From Pleodorina starrii (taxonomy: Eukaryota; Chlorophyta; Chlorophyceae; Chlamydomonadales; Volvocaceae), in NCBI GenBank assembly GCA_030267565.1, contig BRXU01000005.1:908001-972000 (forward strand): a stretch of DNA of 64,000 nt, given 5' to 3'. Under the pieces are notes generated by a model that ran no database searches, was not told where the DNA came from, and worked only from the letters and a program-made list of their open reading frames with translations. A program made the translations under genes and the position numbers. Positions 34,419 to 45,260 of the stretch are shown in pieces (the stretch's first letter is position 1; each line of letters begins with the position of its first letter).

Positions 34419-36363
34419 AAGGCTAAACGGGTGAGGCCCTAGTTTCCTAGTTCTAGTTAGGACGATACTGCGTTCTTGTGGCCGGACGCCGTGGCAAACG
34501 GAACGCCCTCAGGGCGCCCGATGCCAGGCGGTGACCGCCCTTGAGGCGTCGAGGCCAGGCGCGTCCGCACGGGGCTGCGTGCGTTGCCGCTGAGATCGAG
34601 TTTCGCGGTTGGTTGGGAGGGCCTCCCTCAGGGCCCTGTGGAGGGCCCAACAAGGCGTCGGGAGCTAGTACGGCCTGCAGCCGCCCGCGTCAAAGCTTGT
34701 AGATAGTATGTGTAATATGCAAGAATATATATCAACTTCGGAGAGAATGAGTTTGTCGCCGGCCGGCTCCCATGCAAAAATTCCTGTGTCGCCGTAAACT
34801 AAAAGCAAAGATCCTGCTGATATTTGCTTTCCCTACTTACAAACATCTGTTGTATAATGGGATTTCAAGGCTCATTCCCATGCATTTTAGTCCAAGGGTC
34901 TGGGTTGTGACAGGACCCCCTTACACTACTCCAGGAGGAGGCGGTGCTGGCACACTTGACTAAAATTGGTTCTTACATGTATGGTACATCAGCAACAAGT
35001 CCGACCGAGGATATTCAGCATAGGTACCGGAGTCGGGCTCCGCTGGGGTTCAACCACCCTGAAAGCGGCAACGGTCGCGCTGAGGTCGTTGCCGCGAGTG
35101 TCCGCATACAGTGCCACCTATGTGCGCAACAAGAGCGGGAACCGGCGCCTTGGTACGGTGGGCGGCTGTTGTGTTGGCAAGGACACCCACACAGCACCGA
35201 TGCGTCGCCCGCGGCGTTTCGGGCTTGGTGGGCCGTGTCTGACTCCCCTCCCCGAGATTCTCTGAGAGCGCCACCTCGCATTTCCCGCTGGACTCGCTGA
35301 AGCAGAATGCAAAAATGCTGCCGACGCTGTCTGCAGAGGGTGCCGTTCGCAGGGGAGAAGGCACCTCTCCCCCACGATCCTTTCCCACTCGGGAAGGCGA
35401 CCGCCGTGGACCACAAGCCGCAAGAAAACCAGTTACCCTCCGGGAGTCTGGCTGGCCTCAAACCCACAACCCACCCCAAGAATACCTGAAAGCACACCTG
35501 GCATGTTGACAAGCGCGTGTTTCCCTCCCAGCATACTCATTACAGCATGCCTTGCACAGCGAACTGCACGCACGTGCCTTGGTGCGTGGTTGCTCCCGTG
35601 CGAGACGGCTCAGCAGCAGCAGCTGAGCCACAGCCTGGGCTAACCTGTCTCGAGCCATACACCGGTGCTCTGCTGACCCCGATGCCCGTCCTTTGCAGCG
35701 AGACCGTGCTGCTCCTTCAACACACGGTTCCCGACAGTGGTGATAGCGCCTATCTCGCTTAAGTGAAGCGCGCCGCGCTGCAGTGTCTTGATGCTGATAG
35801 CAATTCTGGTAGCCATGAATGCTCCGAGCGACGATGACATTCCGGCCGGGTGATCAGGCTCGGCAAACGCCTCGCTAGAGTTCGTGCCTGACCATGCCTT
35901 ACCTTAGGCCTGGGCATGGGCCGGCACACCTGCTGGACTAACCCTACCGTACGACAGTGTCTCACAACGCCACTTCAGCCTTTGTACATGCCTCAACATG
36001 GACCAGTCAACACATTGACCAGGTGAAGCGCTGCCTGCAGGAAGCGCCAACGCTGATGTAACGCTCAAATTGGACGAGCAGTACGACACCGAGATCGGAC
36101 TCACCCTGGGTTATGCGTGCGAGGCTACTGCCAGTATTTAACTCAAATTGCCAAATCAACAAATAAAACCAGCATCGTTCCAAATCAGTGACATATCGCT
36201 ATCAGTACAACACCCGCCGCTGCCGGTATCAGTGCACACCGCATAAAACAACAACACAGCTACTCTCACAGGCCACTCTACCCCTCCGGGGCCTGGAGCC
36301 CACAGTAATAAGTACTACTAAACCTGACTAAACAAAGATCAGCCAGTTACAACAATGACGCCC
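34419..36363. other. intergenic spacer between the two Myb/SANT-like paralogues
   Basis: No coding segment recognised. The left 50 bp or more should be the 5' UTR/promoter of paralogue A; the right end holds the 3' UTR of paralogue B. A TGTAA pentamer in gene orientation lies at 36347-36351, only 13 nt after the paralogue B stop, which is closer than usual for a poly(A) signal. Confidence 0.55.
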
Positions 36364-39300
36364 TCACGCGTTCGCTGCGCCCTTGGCCCCACGTAGCGCC
36401 GCCGCCGCCACAACCTGCTCCTCCAGCTCCCCGCCTGCTTCCAGCGCCGCCAGCGCGGCGGCCGCCGCCGCGGCCATGTACGACATACTGGACGAGCACC
36501 CCGCACCTCCTTTTCGCTTCGGCCGCCGCGCCGCCGCCGGGGCCGCGGCCGCGGCCGGGGCCGATCGCTTCGTCCCGGCAGCCCGATTCCGCAACGGACG
36601 ACGAAGCCCGACGCCCACACCGTCACCGGCCGCGGGCTCGCCCCCCTCGTCGCATGAGCGACTGCCACCGCCGCCGCCACCACCACCCGCCTGCGGACGC
36701 AACCCCGCCGCTGTGCCCGCGTCGATCGCTTCCCCCCTCCCCGCCACTCCCGCTGCCGCCTGTCCGGCGCACTGACCGCCGTCCATCCCTCGTTGCTCGG
36801 CCGGTCCTGCCGCTGACGGGCCCGCCTGCGCCACCTCCCCGGGCGCCTCCGACGGCGGGCGCGCCGCTGCGCCGGGCACCGGCGCGGCCGGGACCTCCGT
36901 TGTGTTCCGCTGGCTGCTCGCCGTTTTGCCCGGCGCCTCCGCAGCCGGCGCTGCTGCCGGTGGCTCTGCCTCTACTGCCTCTGCCTCTGCTCCCGCCGCG
37001 GCCCCTGCGGCTTCAGCCGCAGCTGTGGCGGCTGCTCCCGGCGGCGGTGAAGCCGACGAGCGCGCAGCGGCCGCTGCCGGGGTCCCTGCCACGCCCCCGG
37101 CCTCGCCACTGCCGTTATTGTCGCCGTCGCCGTTGCTTGAGGCGTTCAGCACTGCCAGTATCCGACGGAAGCAATCCGTGTCCTGCGCACGTACGGCGTG
37201 GGGCGGCGGTTTGTGCAGATTGCCATGCAAGACGAAGAAGATGCCAGGAAAAGATGGCCGTTAGGTTGGTCGCAGCAGCTCTGGAGGCCTCACCCGTTTC
37301 CGTACGTCGTGATCCGGGTCGTACTTGTACAGCTTGACGCCGTCCTCCCTCGACCCAGCCAGCAGGAAGCCAAAGTGCGGGTGCCTAGCCAGGATACGGC
37401 CGACCTGCGACCGCAGTGTCACATTCCAGCAAGGTGTGGTGATGCGCGAGGGGCCGCCCGGGAAGCAGGTAGATATGAAACCGCAGGACGCAGAAGCCTG
37501 GACGCGGGACGGCGGCAACCGGTGGGGGCGAACCCCTACCCCCCGGTGAAGGTGCGCGGTGCGGTGTAAAAACGAAGATACCGCATAACCGCACCGGTGC
37601 CGGGTGGTGCGCCGCACCTGCTTCTGCCAGCGCGTACTACGCCGGCCATCCACAACGTCCGGCCTGCGGTCCAGGTAGGGGCCGTAGAGGGGATCCGCCT
37701 CGATGGCGTCCCACACCTCCTTGACCGTCGCCTGAACAGGCAAACAGACAGGCAGGCAGACAGGCAGGTGGGGCAGGCAGGCAGGTGGGCCGGGCAGGCA
37801 GGTGCACGCAGGGAAACAGGCGCTCTGTGGAGGAGGGCTGGAGACTGTGTGGTGCTGCACGATGCCAGTACTAGGGGGGAACATACTCTGGGGCACCCAA
37901 GTCGGTGCGGCGGAGGCGGGCGGGGGGCGCAGGCTTTGCTCCGCGGGGCACGCGGCAGCGGCAGCGACAGCCAAAGAGGCCGCGCCTACTTTGCTACCAA
38001 CCAAGCGCACGACCAAGCGACAGAGCCAACCTAAATCCGCCGGCGCCGGCGGGCGGGCCGGCCCGGCTCTGTGGGCACCGCGCAAGCCAGACGGGCCGGG
38101 ATTCGAATGAAGCTGTCCTCGCGCACACGCACACGCACACAGGCGCGAGGAGCGCGCGCCTGGGCTTGCACCCAATCGCCGCCCGGCCGCAGCATGTGGC
38201 CATCAAAACGAACCGCGGCCAGGTAACCGAGGCCTCGGCGTGTTTGTGTTTCTTTGGGTCAGCTGTAAACCAATCCATTCGTGTTGGCAGGCAGGGTGAG
38301 CGTGCCGTGCACCGCACCGCCGCGCACCTGGCCCGACGGGAAGGCCAGGACGGCCTCCCTGACCCGGTGCACAAGCGGGTACGGGTACTTGACCTGTGTT
38401 CGTGTGTCGGGGGGGCGGGAAGGGATGGGGGAGGGAGTGTCGGGAGGGTGCACCTGCGTTACCGCACCCCAGAAGCGCCGTGGCCTGTGAGCCTGGTCTC
38501 CAGCATCCACTTACCTGGAGCTGCCAGGCGCAATGCAATACACACGCAACGCACGCTCTGCCGCCCGCGCCGGTGCCGTAGGGTTCTCCGACGCGCAACC
38601 CAAAGATTCCGCGTCACGTTCTGAACCTGGTTTGTTCTTCCAACTCGACCAGCTGAGGTCCGCGTCGCGATCTAATAGAATCTCCAGGAACCCTCTACAG
38701 TCGTAACCCACTCCCAAGCACCACACCGCACCCACCCGCGTCATGATCCTGTTCTCCAGCCGGATGCCGTTCTTCACCATACACTGCATGCAGCGGTACT
38801 TGCACCGGATGCGGGCCAGCACGCGGCCGTGGTCGGGATGCAGGTCCCACCCTGCGGTTGGTGGTGGATGGCGGCGATCGGGGCTGTGCTGGGTGACATC
38901 CTCTCAAGTGGCGTTCAAGCAAAGTGGGAGTGTGGGACAGGACAGGTCGACTGCACGGCGATGGAACCTTTTCTGATGAGATCCGGCCAATGGGACTCGG
39001 CCACTCGGGATATGGACGGCACTAGCACCTTTGGCCACCGACGAAGCCATGCGCGCGGTTGCAACGTACCCAGCCGCCTCCGTATCTCCGCATAGTCGGG
39101 CTTGCGGCCCGCCTCGGAATCAGATTTTGCAGTGTCGTACAGGTACCTCATGCGCTCGTCGTTCCAGTTCATGGTCGCCGGCAGGCGGACGGGCGCGCGA
39201 CGGCGGCTGCCGCCGCCACCGCCGCCAGCGCCGCAGGAACCCCCGGTCGGCAGCGGCTCGCCAGCAACGCCTGCGGCGCTGCCGCTGCTGCCACCGGCGG

Positions 39301-40135
39301 CAACGCCGGCGCCGCCGCCGTCCGCGCCTGCTCCCACGCCGGGGTCGGGCCCGCCTACCCCTGCGCCGGCCGCCGTAGAACCGTCCACCGACCCGCTGCC
39401 GCCACCGTCGCCGCTGGCCGCGCCAGCTCGTGCACCGCCGTCATCGCCAGCCGCCGCTCCGCCGTCGTCCACTCCCCCGCTGTCGGCGCCGGCGTCCTTT
39501 GCATCGCTGCTGCCGCTGTCAGCGCTTGCACCGCCGCCAGCTGCCGGTGCAGCCCCATCGCAACTGCTGCCAGCGGCTCGTCCAACGTGGCCTCCAGAAG
39601 TAGCGGCCCCTGGACCACTGCTGTTTTCAGCGGCCGTGTCCTCCACGCCCACGCCGCCGCCGCGGGCGTCTGCAGGCATGGTCACACAAGGCGCGGTTGC
39701 AGCTCCCGCGCTGGTCTCCGATTCACCCAGATCGCAAGATCCGGGCTCCACAGCTTGCTGTGAAGCCCGCTGTCGCTTGCGCCGCGGTTCAACTGCCGGA
39801 TCCAGGGTTTCAAGATCGGCTGTGTGATCGGCTACAGAGGCCGCGCTGTCGGTGGAAAGCGAACATGTTGGGACGGCAGCTGGCCCGTTCGCCTTCTGTT
39901 CCATTGCTACGGTTGCAACGGTTGCAGGGAGATGTGCGGGCGTCGATCGCTGGGGCCGCAACTGGAGGCCCTTTTGAATCAAACGGATGCCTCCAGCGCT
40001 CGCTTTGTGACGCGAGATGGCTTCGCGCATGGTGCCGCAGGGGTCATGGGCGTCGGCATCTACCATGCCGTCGTGCTGTTCGGAAGAAGCACTGGCACTT
40101 GGCGATGACTGCGAAAATTCTGGCGCATTGTCCAT
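36364..40135 (-). CDS. Myb/SANT-like protein with conserved wing-like module (paralogue B), 763 aa
   Basis: Six exons: 39070-40135, 38736-38851, 38328-38393, 37618-37731, 37294-37404, 36364-37182; total 2,292 nt in frame, ATG at 40135, TGA at 36364. Exons 2, 3 and 4 have exactly the lengths of those in paralogue A (116, 66, 114 nt) and the intron phases agree. Domain one, residues about 322-394: WNDERMRYLYDTAKS, KPDYAEIRRRLGWDL, VLARIRCKYRCMQCM. Module two, residues 395-491: VKYPYPLVHRVREAV, VKEVWDAIEADPLYG, YLDRRPDVVDGRRST, HFGFLLAGSREDGVK, LYKYDPD. The N-terminal third is Gly/Ala/Ser-rich and carries a basic RRKRQR patch; the last exon is Ala/Pro-rich and ends in RGAKGAANA. Function inferred as in paralogue A; outside the two modules the proteins differ. 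Confidence 0.9.
37735..37805. repeat. (GGCA)n-type degenerate repeat in intron
   Basis: Runs of CAGGCAGGCAGACAGGCAGG just upstream of exon 4 of paralogue B. A similar GGCA run lies at 20027-20062 in an intron of the TmcB-like gene. Confidence 0.8.
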
Positions 40136-41690
40136 GTTCCTGGCTTATTTATGTGATCGTGCAAAGTCGCCAGATCCACGCCAACCGACACGCGATTTCT
40201 TGGTCGGGTCGGGAAACGCAGCACCCAACGCCCAGGCGCAAGCTGCTGCCGCAGCAGCGACTAAAAGATACTATGGAAAAAGTACAAATCAGGTGTGTGG
40301 TCAAGCTCCTCGTCTCAGGGACAACAAAGAAGACAGACGCATTATTCGACGAGACGTGCTGTGGTAAGCGCCCAAAAGAGTTATTGGTTGCTGCTGTTTT
40401 AAACTGCGCGGCTCTAGTGGACCTGGTGGCACTGCGGGGGACATGGTCACACTCTTTGATTGGCTTGCTGGTGGACAGGCGCGAGCGTCTGAGTTGCAGA
40501 GTTATGGAATGTGCGTAATAATATGAGTCTGTTTATTTAGACCGTAATCTGTGAATTCTTGCAATCAGCCTCGGCATATCACCTTGCTACGGCCTTCGCT
40601 GTCGAATCCTCCGGTTACAGGACGATCTGCGTATCTCAATTCCATCTCATCACAGAGACCATCGAGCTGAAAATGCATGTACATTTACTTTATTTTGCAT
40701 ATTGCTGAAGCCCAACGCTGGTCATACTTCAATTTGCTGAAGTCCACGGCCCAATAAAAGCAGTTCCCCGTTCCTGCTGCTGCGGCCCCTGCCGGCCAAG
40801 ACCTTCATGGTTACCGGTGGCTTCACAAGGCAACCCAAATGACAAGCTTCGCCTGCCCTGCGAACGCCAGGCTAGCGAATGCTGCGCGTAGCGTGCACAA
40901 AACGCGCAGTTCGAAGTCGCCGCTGCGCCGGCAAAACGAACTTCCAGCCGGTCGGCCTCCCCTATGGTCAGGAACGTAGCGAAACCGCTTAGCCAGCTCT
41001 CAGCCCCACAAGTGAGTCCCTCAGCGGGCCCCGCGGGCTTCCCTTGTCAAAGGAATCAAATCTGTCCACAAAAGAATGTCAATTAAACTAGTATGATGGA
41101 GACTTTGAAATGGGACACCGGAGCATGTCCGGACATCAAAACTTACAACGACCGACCAGAACCCACAGCTACCTAAAACCTGAAGGGCCAATGTTCAGCC
41201 ATGCGGGGGTCGTACCATGTGCCGTACCATGACCAGCAATCCACGCCACATGCCGTACAAGCGCAGGCCAAGTGGACGCACACATGCGTGTTCGCGAGCG
41301 GGTCCACGTGCGCGGGTGGGTGGTGAGCGCGCGCGCCTCTGCAGGTGGCACCGTATGTGGAGAGCGGTGTGTGGTGCGCTATTTTGGGGCGCCTCGGCGC
41401 GTGTACTGGAGGTACACCCTTAAGCTTGAAAGATGCTCTATATCCTCATATCGCCATACTTCCATATCTCCATATAATCATTACACAACAGCTAAACCTG
41501 CAGTGGCACCCAAGCAACGGCTAAGGACGTCAGGAGTTACACCCCACAGCTTGAGAGATGCTCCTTATATCTTCCTATCTTCCTACCTCCATATCAACAG
41601 AGAAACAAACTGTGCCCCCTTGGAGCTGCCCCTCCGAATCACCACGCAGCTTTATTGTACCGGTACAACCGAGGGGAAAGTCATGGCATT
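40136..41690. other. intergenic spacer with probable 3' UTR of the C2-like gene
   Basis: No coding segment recognised. The right part (about 41,470-41,690) should be 3' UTR of the gene ending at 41691; two TGTAA pentamers in that orientation are noted separately. The left end should hold the promoter of paralogue B. Confidence 0.5.
41481..41541 (-). terminator. candidate TGTAA poly(A) signals of the C2-like gene
   Basis: TGTAA on the minus strand at 41537-41541 and 41481-41485, 150 and 206 nt after the stop codon at 41691. TGTAA is the usual volvocine poly(A) signal; which one is used cannot be told. Confidence 0.5.
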
Positions 41691-42932
41691 TCACGCCCCG
41701 GGCGCACTGAGCGTGGGCCGCAGCTCGTGCATGTGCGAGGGGAGGTCGCGGAGGCGTAATCGCAAGGCAATATTCGGGTAGAACGCCGCAGCGCCGGTGG
41801 ATCCGGTTGGAAGCTGCCCGGGGCCGAACTCCAGGGGCGGCACCGTATGGTACGGCTGGATGGGCGGGTAGAAGGCGACGGAGGGCGCCGCCGAGGACAT
41901 CCGCGACTCCACCGCCCCTTTGGCAGACGACCTTGAGGATAAAGAGGAGGAGCAGGGAGCAGGGAGCTCCGCCGCCGCCGCCACCATCGCCGCCGCGGCC
42001 ACCATCGCCGCCATCACGGCCGCTGACGGCGCCGGCGGGCTGGGCGCCTGACCCGTGGGTCGGTCCGGAGCTTGTTGAGCTGGCTGCTGCGGCTCGACGA
42101 CTTCCTGGGCGGTGCAGGCGGCGAATGGCGAGAAGCACTGGTAGTGGCATTGCTCGCGGACAGACTGGGGCTCGGCGGCGGCCGCAACGCCCTGGATAGG
42201 GGCGGCTGTGACTACCGTGGCGGCGGCGGCAGCGAGGTCTTCCGCTGGAGGAGGAGGAGGAGAACGAAGAGAAGAGTTCCAGTGGAGTGTCAGTGACAGC
42301 AGCCCCAGTTGCTCGCGGCTCGTGCTGCTGAGGACGGGGATCTCGATGCACTTGTGGCCTGCTTGACGCGCCTGGGCCAGGGAGAGGGTCGCGATGCCGC
42401 TTACGGCCTCGTCGGCTCCTTCGAGGCCGGCGATGTCCTGCGTGTGTGTGCGTGTATGTGCCGCAATCGGGACGGGGAGGGGCGAAGGAAAAGTTTACGT
42501 GTCAAGTAGACTCACTGTACGGACTGGACACGTGAACCGCACAGGCAGGGTCAAGATGAGGGGTTTTCTTGAAGCAGGGACGTACAGAGGTGGAGAGCTT
42601 GTAAAGTATGGCGCTGATGAGAAGCTGGGGAATGGCAGCGAGGAGCGAGCGATGCGGGGAGGGGGGATGTGCGGTGACGGTGCCGGAGGAATAAGAGCAC
42701 AGGCGAGAACGTGCAGACAGCAGCAAAAGGGATTCTTTTGAAGTACCAAGATGGACGGTGGACAGCGGCTCAGGGGAACGCGCAACTTGCCGTGATTTCT
42801 ATTTGTATAGTGTCTTCGCCCGCCGGGTCGAACTCGAAGGTCTTGGCAGTTGCGTGTTGGTCATTACTTGAGGTGCCCATCCGCGGGCCCACGATGCGAG
42901 TTCCCACGCGCAGCAAGCAGCGCAAGCAACGC
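41691..42932 (-). CDS. C2-domain-like protein, 3' part only
   Basis: Two exons are supported: 42791-42932 and 41691-42437, ending with ...LRPTLSAPGA and a stop at 41691. The first has a good acceptor (TGGCCGCAG) and a GC donor (ACG|gcaagt); the second has acceptor CACGCAG. Together they give about 295 residues. The joined peptide reads VGTRIVGPRMG, KTFEFDPAGEDTIQI, EITDIAGLEGADEAV, SGIATLSLAQARQAG, LGLLSLTLHW. This is the later half of a C2 beta-sandwich (TFEFD, then an acidic loop, then GxxxxxL). The acidic loop has fewer Asp than a typical Ca2+ site, so calcium binding is doubtful. The remaining 200 residues are Ala/Pro/Gln-rich. Upstream exons with the first C2 strands should lie at 43-45 kb but I could not place them. 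Confidence 0.6.
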
Positions 42933-45260
42933 CTGCGGCCAGACAAGTTGTGCGGTTATAACCAAGATGAATCTCGATTCTTCGCGCACCTTGGACTTTC
43001 TTTCGAGGTGCGTTAGTGGTCATCCACAACTCAATACCTTCCTACTTAGCTCTACCTCGAATGAAAGGATACACTACTTCGTCCTTGCAACTTACATGTC
43101 GCAATTAATACTGCTCCGAGCGTATCCCTCCACGGTGATAGATGTGACAACTTCAGCTGGAGCCATCTTCCTTCCGTTAATTGGACTGATTAACTTCACA
43201 GTGCTTCAATTAATGTCAGGCACTCTGCGATTGGTAATGTGCCGCGACCGCTGGAAACTGAAAGCTGCGCACGTTGTCAATGCTGAAGTTCAAGACTTAC
43301 GCAGTGCCGGTACGTACAGTAGCAGCGATTGCAGACGTATGGCGTCTACGCTCTCTACGTGATGGAGTCTGGAAAAAGGAGTATCGTCAAATACGCAAGA
43401 GGATCAAAGTCGTATACATGCTCGTGCTCCGAGCAGGTCCGAGCTTTGCGAATCCGACCGAGAGCTGGAGCGAGCGCGCGAACGGAAGCTGCGACATCCG
43501 CTCGAACCTTTCTAAATACAAAAGATGTATCTTTTTACATGTAAATTGTCTTCGAGCAATTTTGTGTTACACAGCCCCTTTCGAGCAACTTCAAACTGTT
43601 ATGCAACCCCTTTCGATGCCGTAACCGGCTGAGGGATCTGAGAGATTTGTTTCATAGCCAAATTCTGCAATATACCGCCAATATTTTGTTATTTTATAAT
43701 ACAAATTTCCATGGAGCTTCACAGCTCGAGCATGGGGGTGGGGCTCCCACGGGCCCCCAAACGGGCGCTGCGTCTGGCCTCTCCCTTACGACATCAGGGG
43801 CGCCCGGAAGTTACCCGTTTAGTGAAGGTATAACAGGATTACACTAGGAACCAGCCAACACGCTGCCTTGCAGGCGCCACGTGCGTAGGCGCCTCTTAGG
43901 TAGAAGACTCAAATGAAGCCCAAATATACGTTTGTTAGGCGGCAGCACGGTCGCGCGTACCCTTCCGAGTGGTTTCCGTTCGGTTAGCCGCCAGCGTCGA
44001 ATGTGGTAATACCGCGCGACCGTGAAAACTCGGCGGTCGAAACCTTGTGCCACGCCAGGACAAGAGGGGCAGATCACAGGACTTCACCACTGCCGCAACT
44101 GCGTGCGAACAGTCCCTGCCCTCCTCGCAACAACCTCCCGGAAGCTTCTTTTCGGGAAAGGCCTCCCGCCCTGTCCCGCGAGCATTTTCCGGCACCGCAT
44201 AGGGCGGACGGCGGTTGGCAACCTCCCATGAGTGGCAGAAATCATGAGTGCCTTTCGCGAGTGCCTTGGTGGCCGCTCCACACAGTTTCAAAATTGCCGC
44301 CTGGCTGACTTCTTAACGCTGACTTGTTTTGCTCCTGGGCACAGCTGAAAGACATCTCTGAGAAATCTATGCAGTAAAAGTAAAGCGACGCTGCGGGTCA
44401 TGGCGAGAACATGTACACGTCGTTCACCACTCGGCCAGAATGCGGCGGCGGCGGCAGCGGCGGCGGCGCAGTCCATTCTGAGCCGTGATCAGGTGCACGT
44501 CACTCTCCACGTCGCTAGATGAAGCGCTGTGTCGGGGCATATGTGATGCCATATCATTCCTTCTCATGTCACAACCTGCGTCGCCCTTTTCTACACGAAG
44601 GGTCGTAAGGACGGGCGAGGGGAGCGCCGTCTGGAGGACGAGAGACGCCAATTCTCAAAAGCCCTTCCCGGCCGGGCGCTCGCGCAAGCGGGGCGCGCGT
44701 TGTACTACGCACGAGGCGCCGAACGAAACGCGAGGACAAGCCCCGGCAACACGACAATGAACTGAGACGTTTCACAGCGGACCCAAAAGAACCGCCGGCG
44801 CTGTCCGGGGCGAGCGACAATCTAAAGCTCATGGCGGCGAAATCGCAAGCAGGCGTCTCCCCGGCGAGTTGGGGTTGCTGGCTCCCCTGCATCCGCCCCA
44901 AATGTCGGAGGTCGAAGTCGGATCCCGGTCAAATCGGAGATATTCAATTATTTGACTGTTCGACTGCCACCCCCACAACCCTTCCCTTCCTTCCTCTCTT
45001 CCTTCCTTCCTCTCTTCCTTCCTTCCTCTCTTTCTTCCGTCCTTGCTTCCCTCCCTACCTCCCCCGCCACTACCCCTTCCCGGCCTCATCCACCCGCGCG
45101 TCACCACGGAGCGCCGTGCTCCGAAACACTGTACCCGCTGTACGAACCACGCCCTCACGGCACATGCGGCCATGCCCCGACGCCATACCACCACCGCCAT
45201 CGCCGCCGCCGCTTCACATCCGCCGCCGCCGCCGCCGCCGAGACAGATCCGCTCGCGCAC
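42933..45260. other. region upstream of the C2-like exons, structure unresolved
   Basis: Should contain the 5' exons and promoter of the C2-like gene and the 3' UTR of the Tudor-like gene. 43.0-43.75 kb is distinctly AT-richer. A minus-strand ATG at 43005-43007 opens a short frame (MTTNAPRKKVQ) but its donor phase does not fit the next exon. 44988-45045 is a (TTCC)n-type tract, CCTTCCTCTCTTCC repeated. Confidence 0.45.
44985..45048. repeat. TTCC/CTCT microsatellite
   Basis: Three imperfect copies of a CTTCCTTCCTCTCTTCC unit, within the presumed 3' UTR of the Tudor-like gene. Confidence 0.85.
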
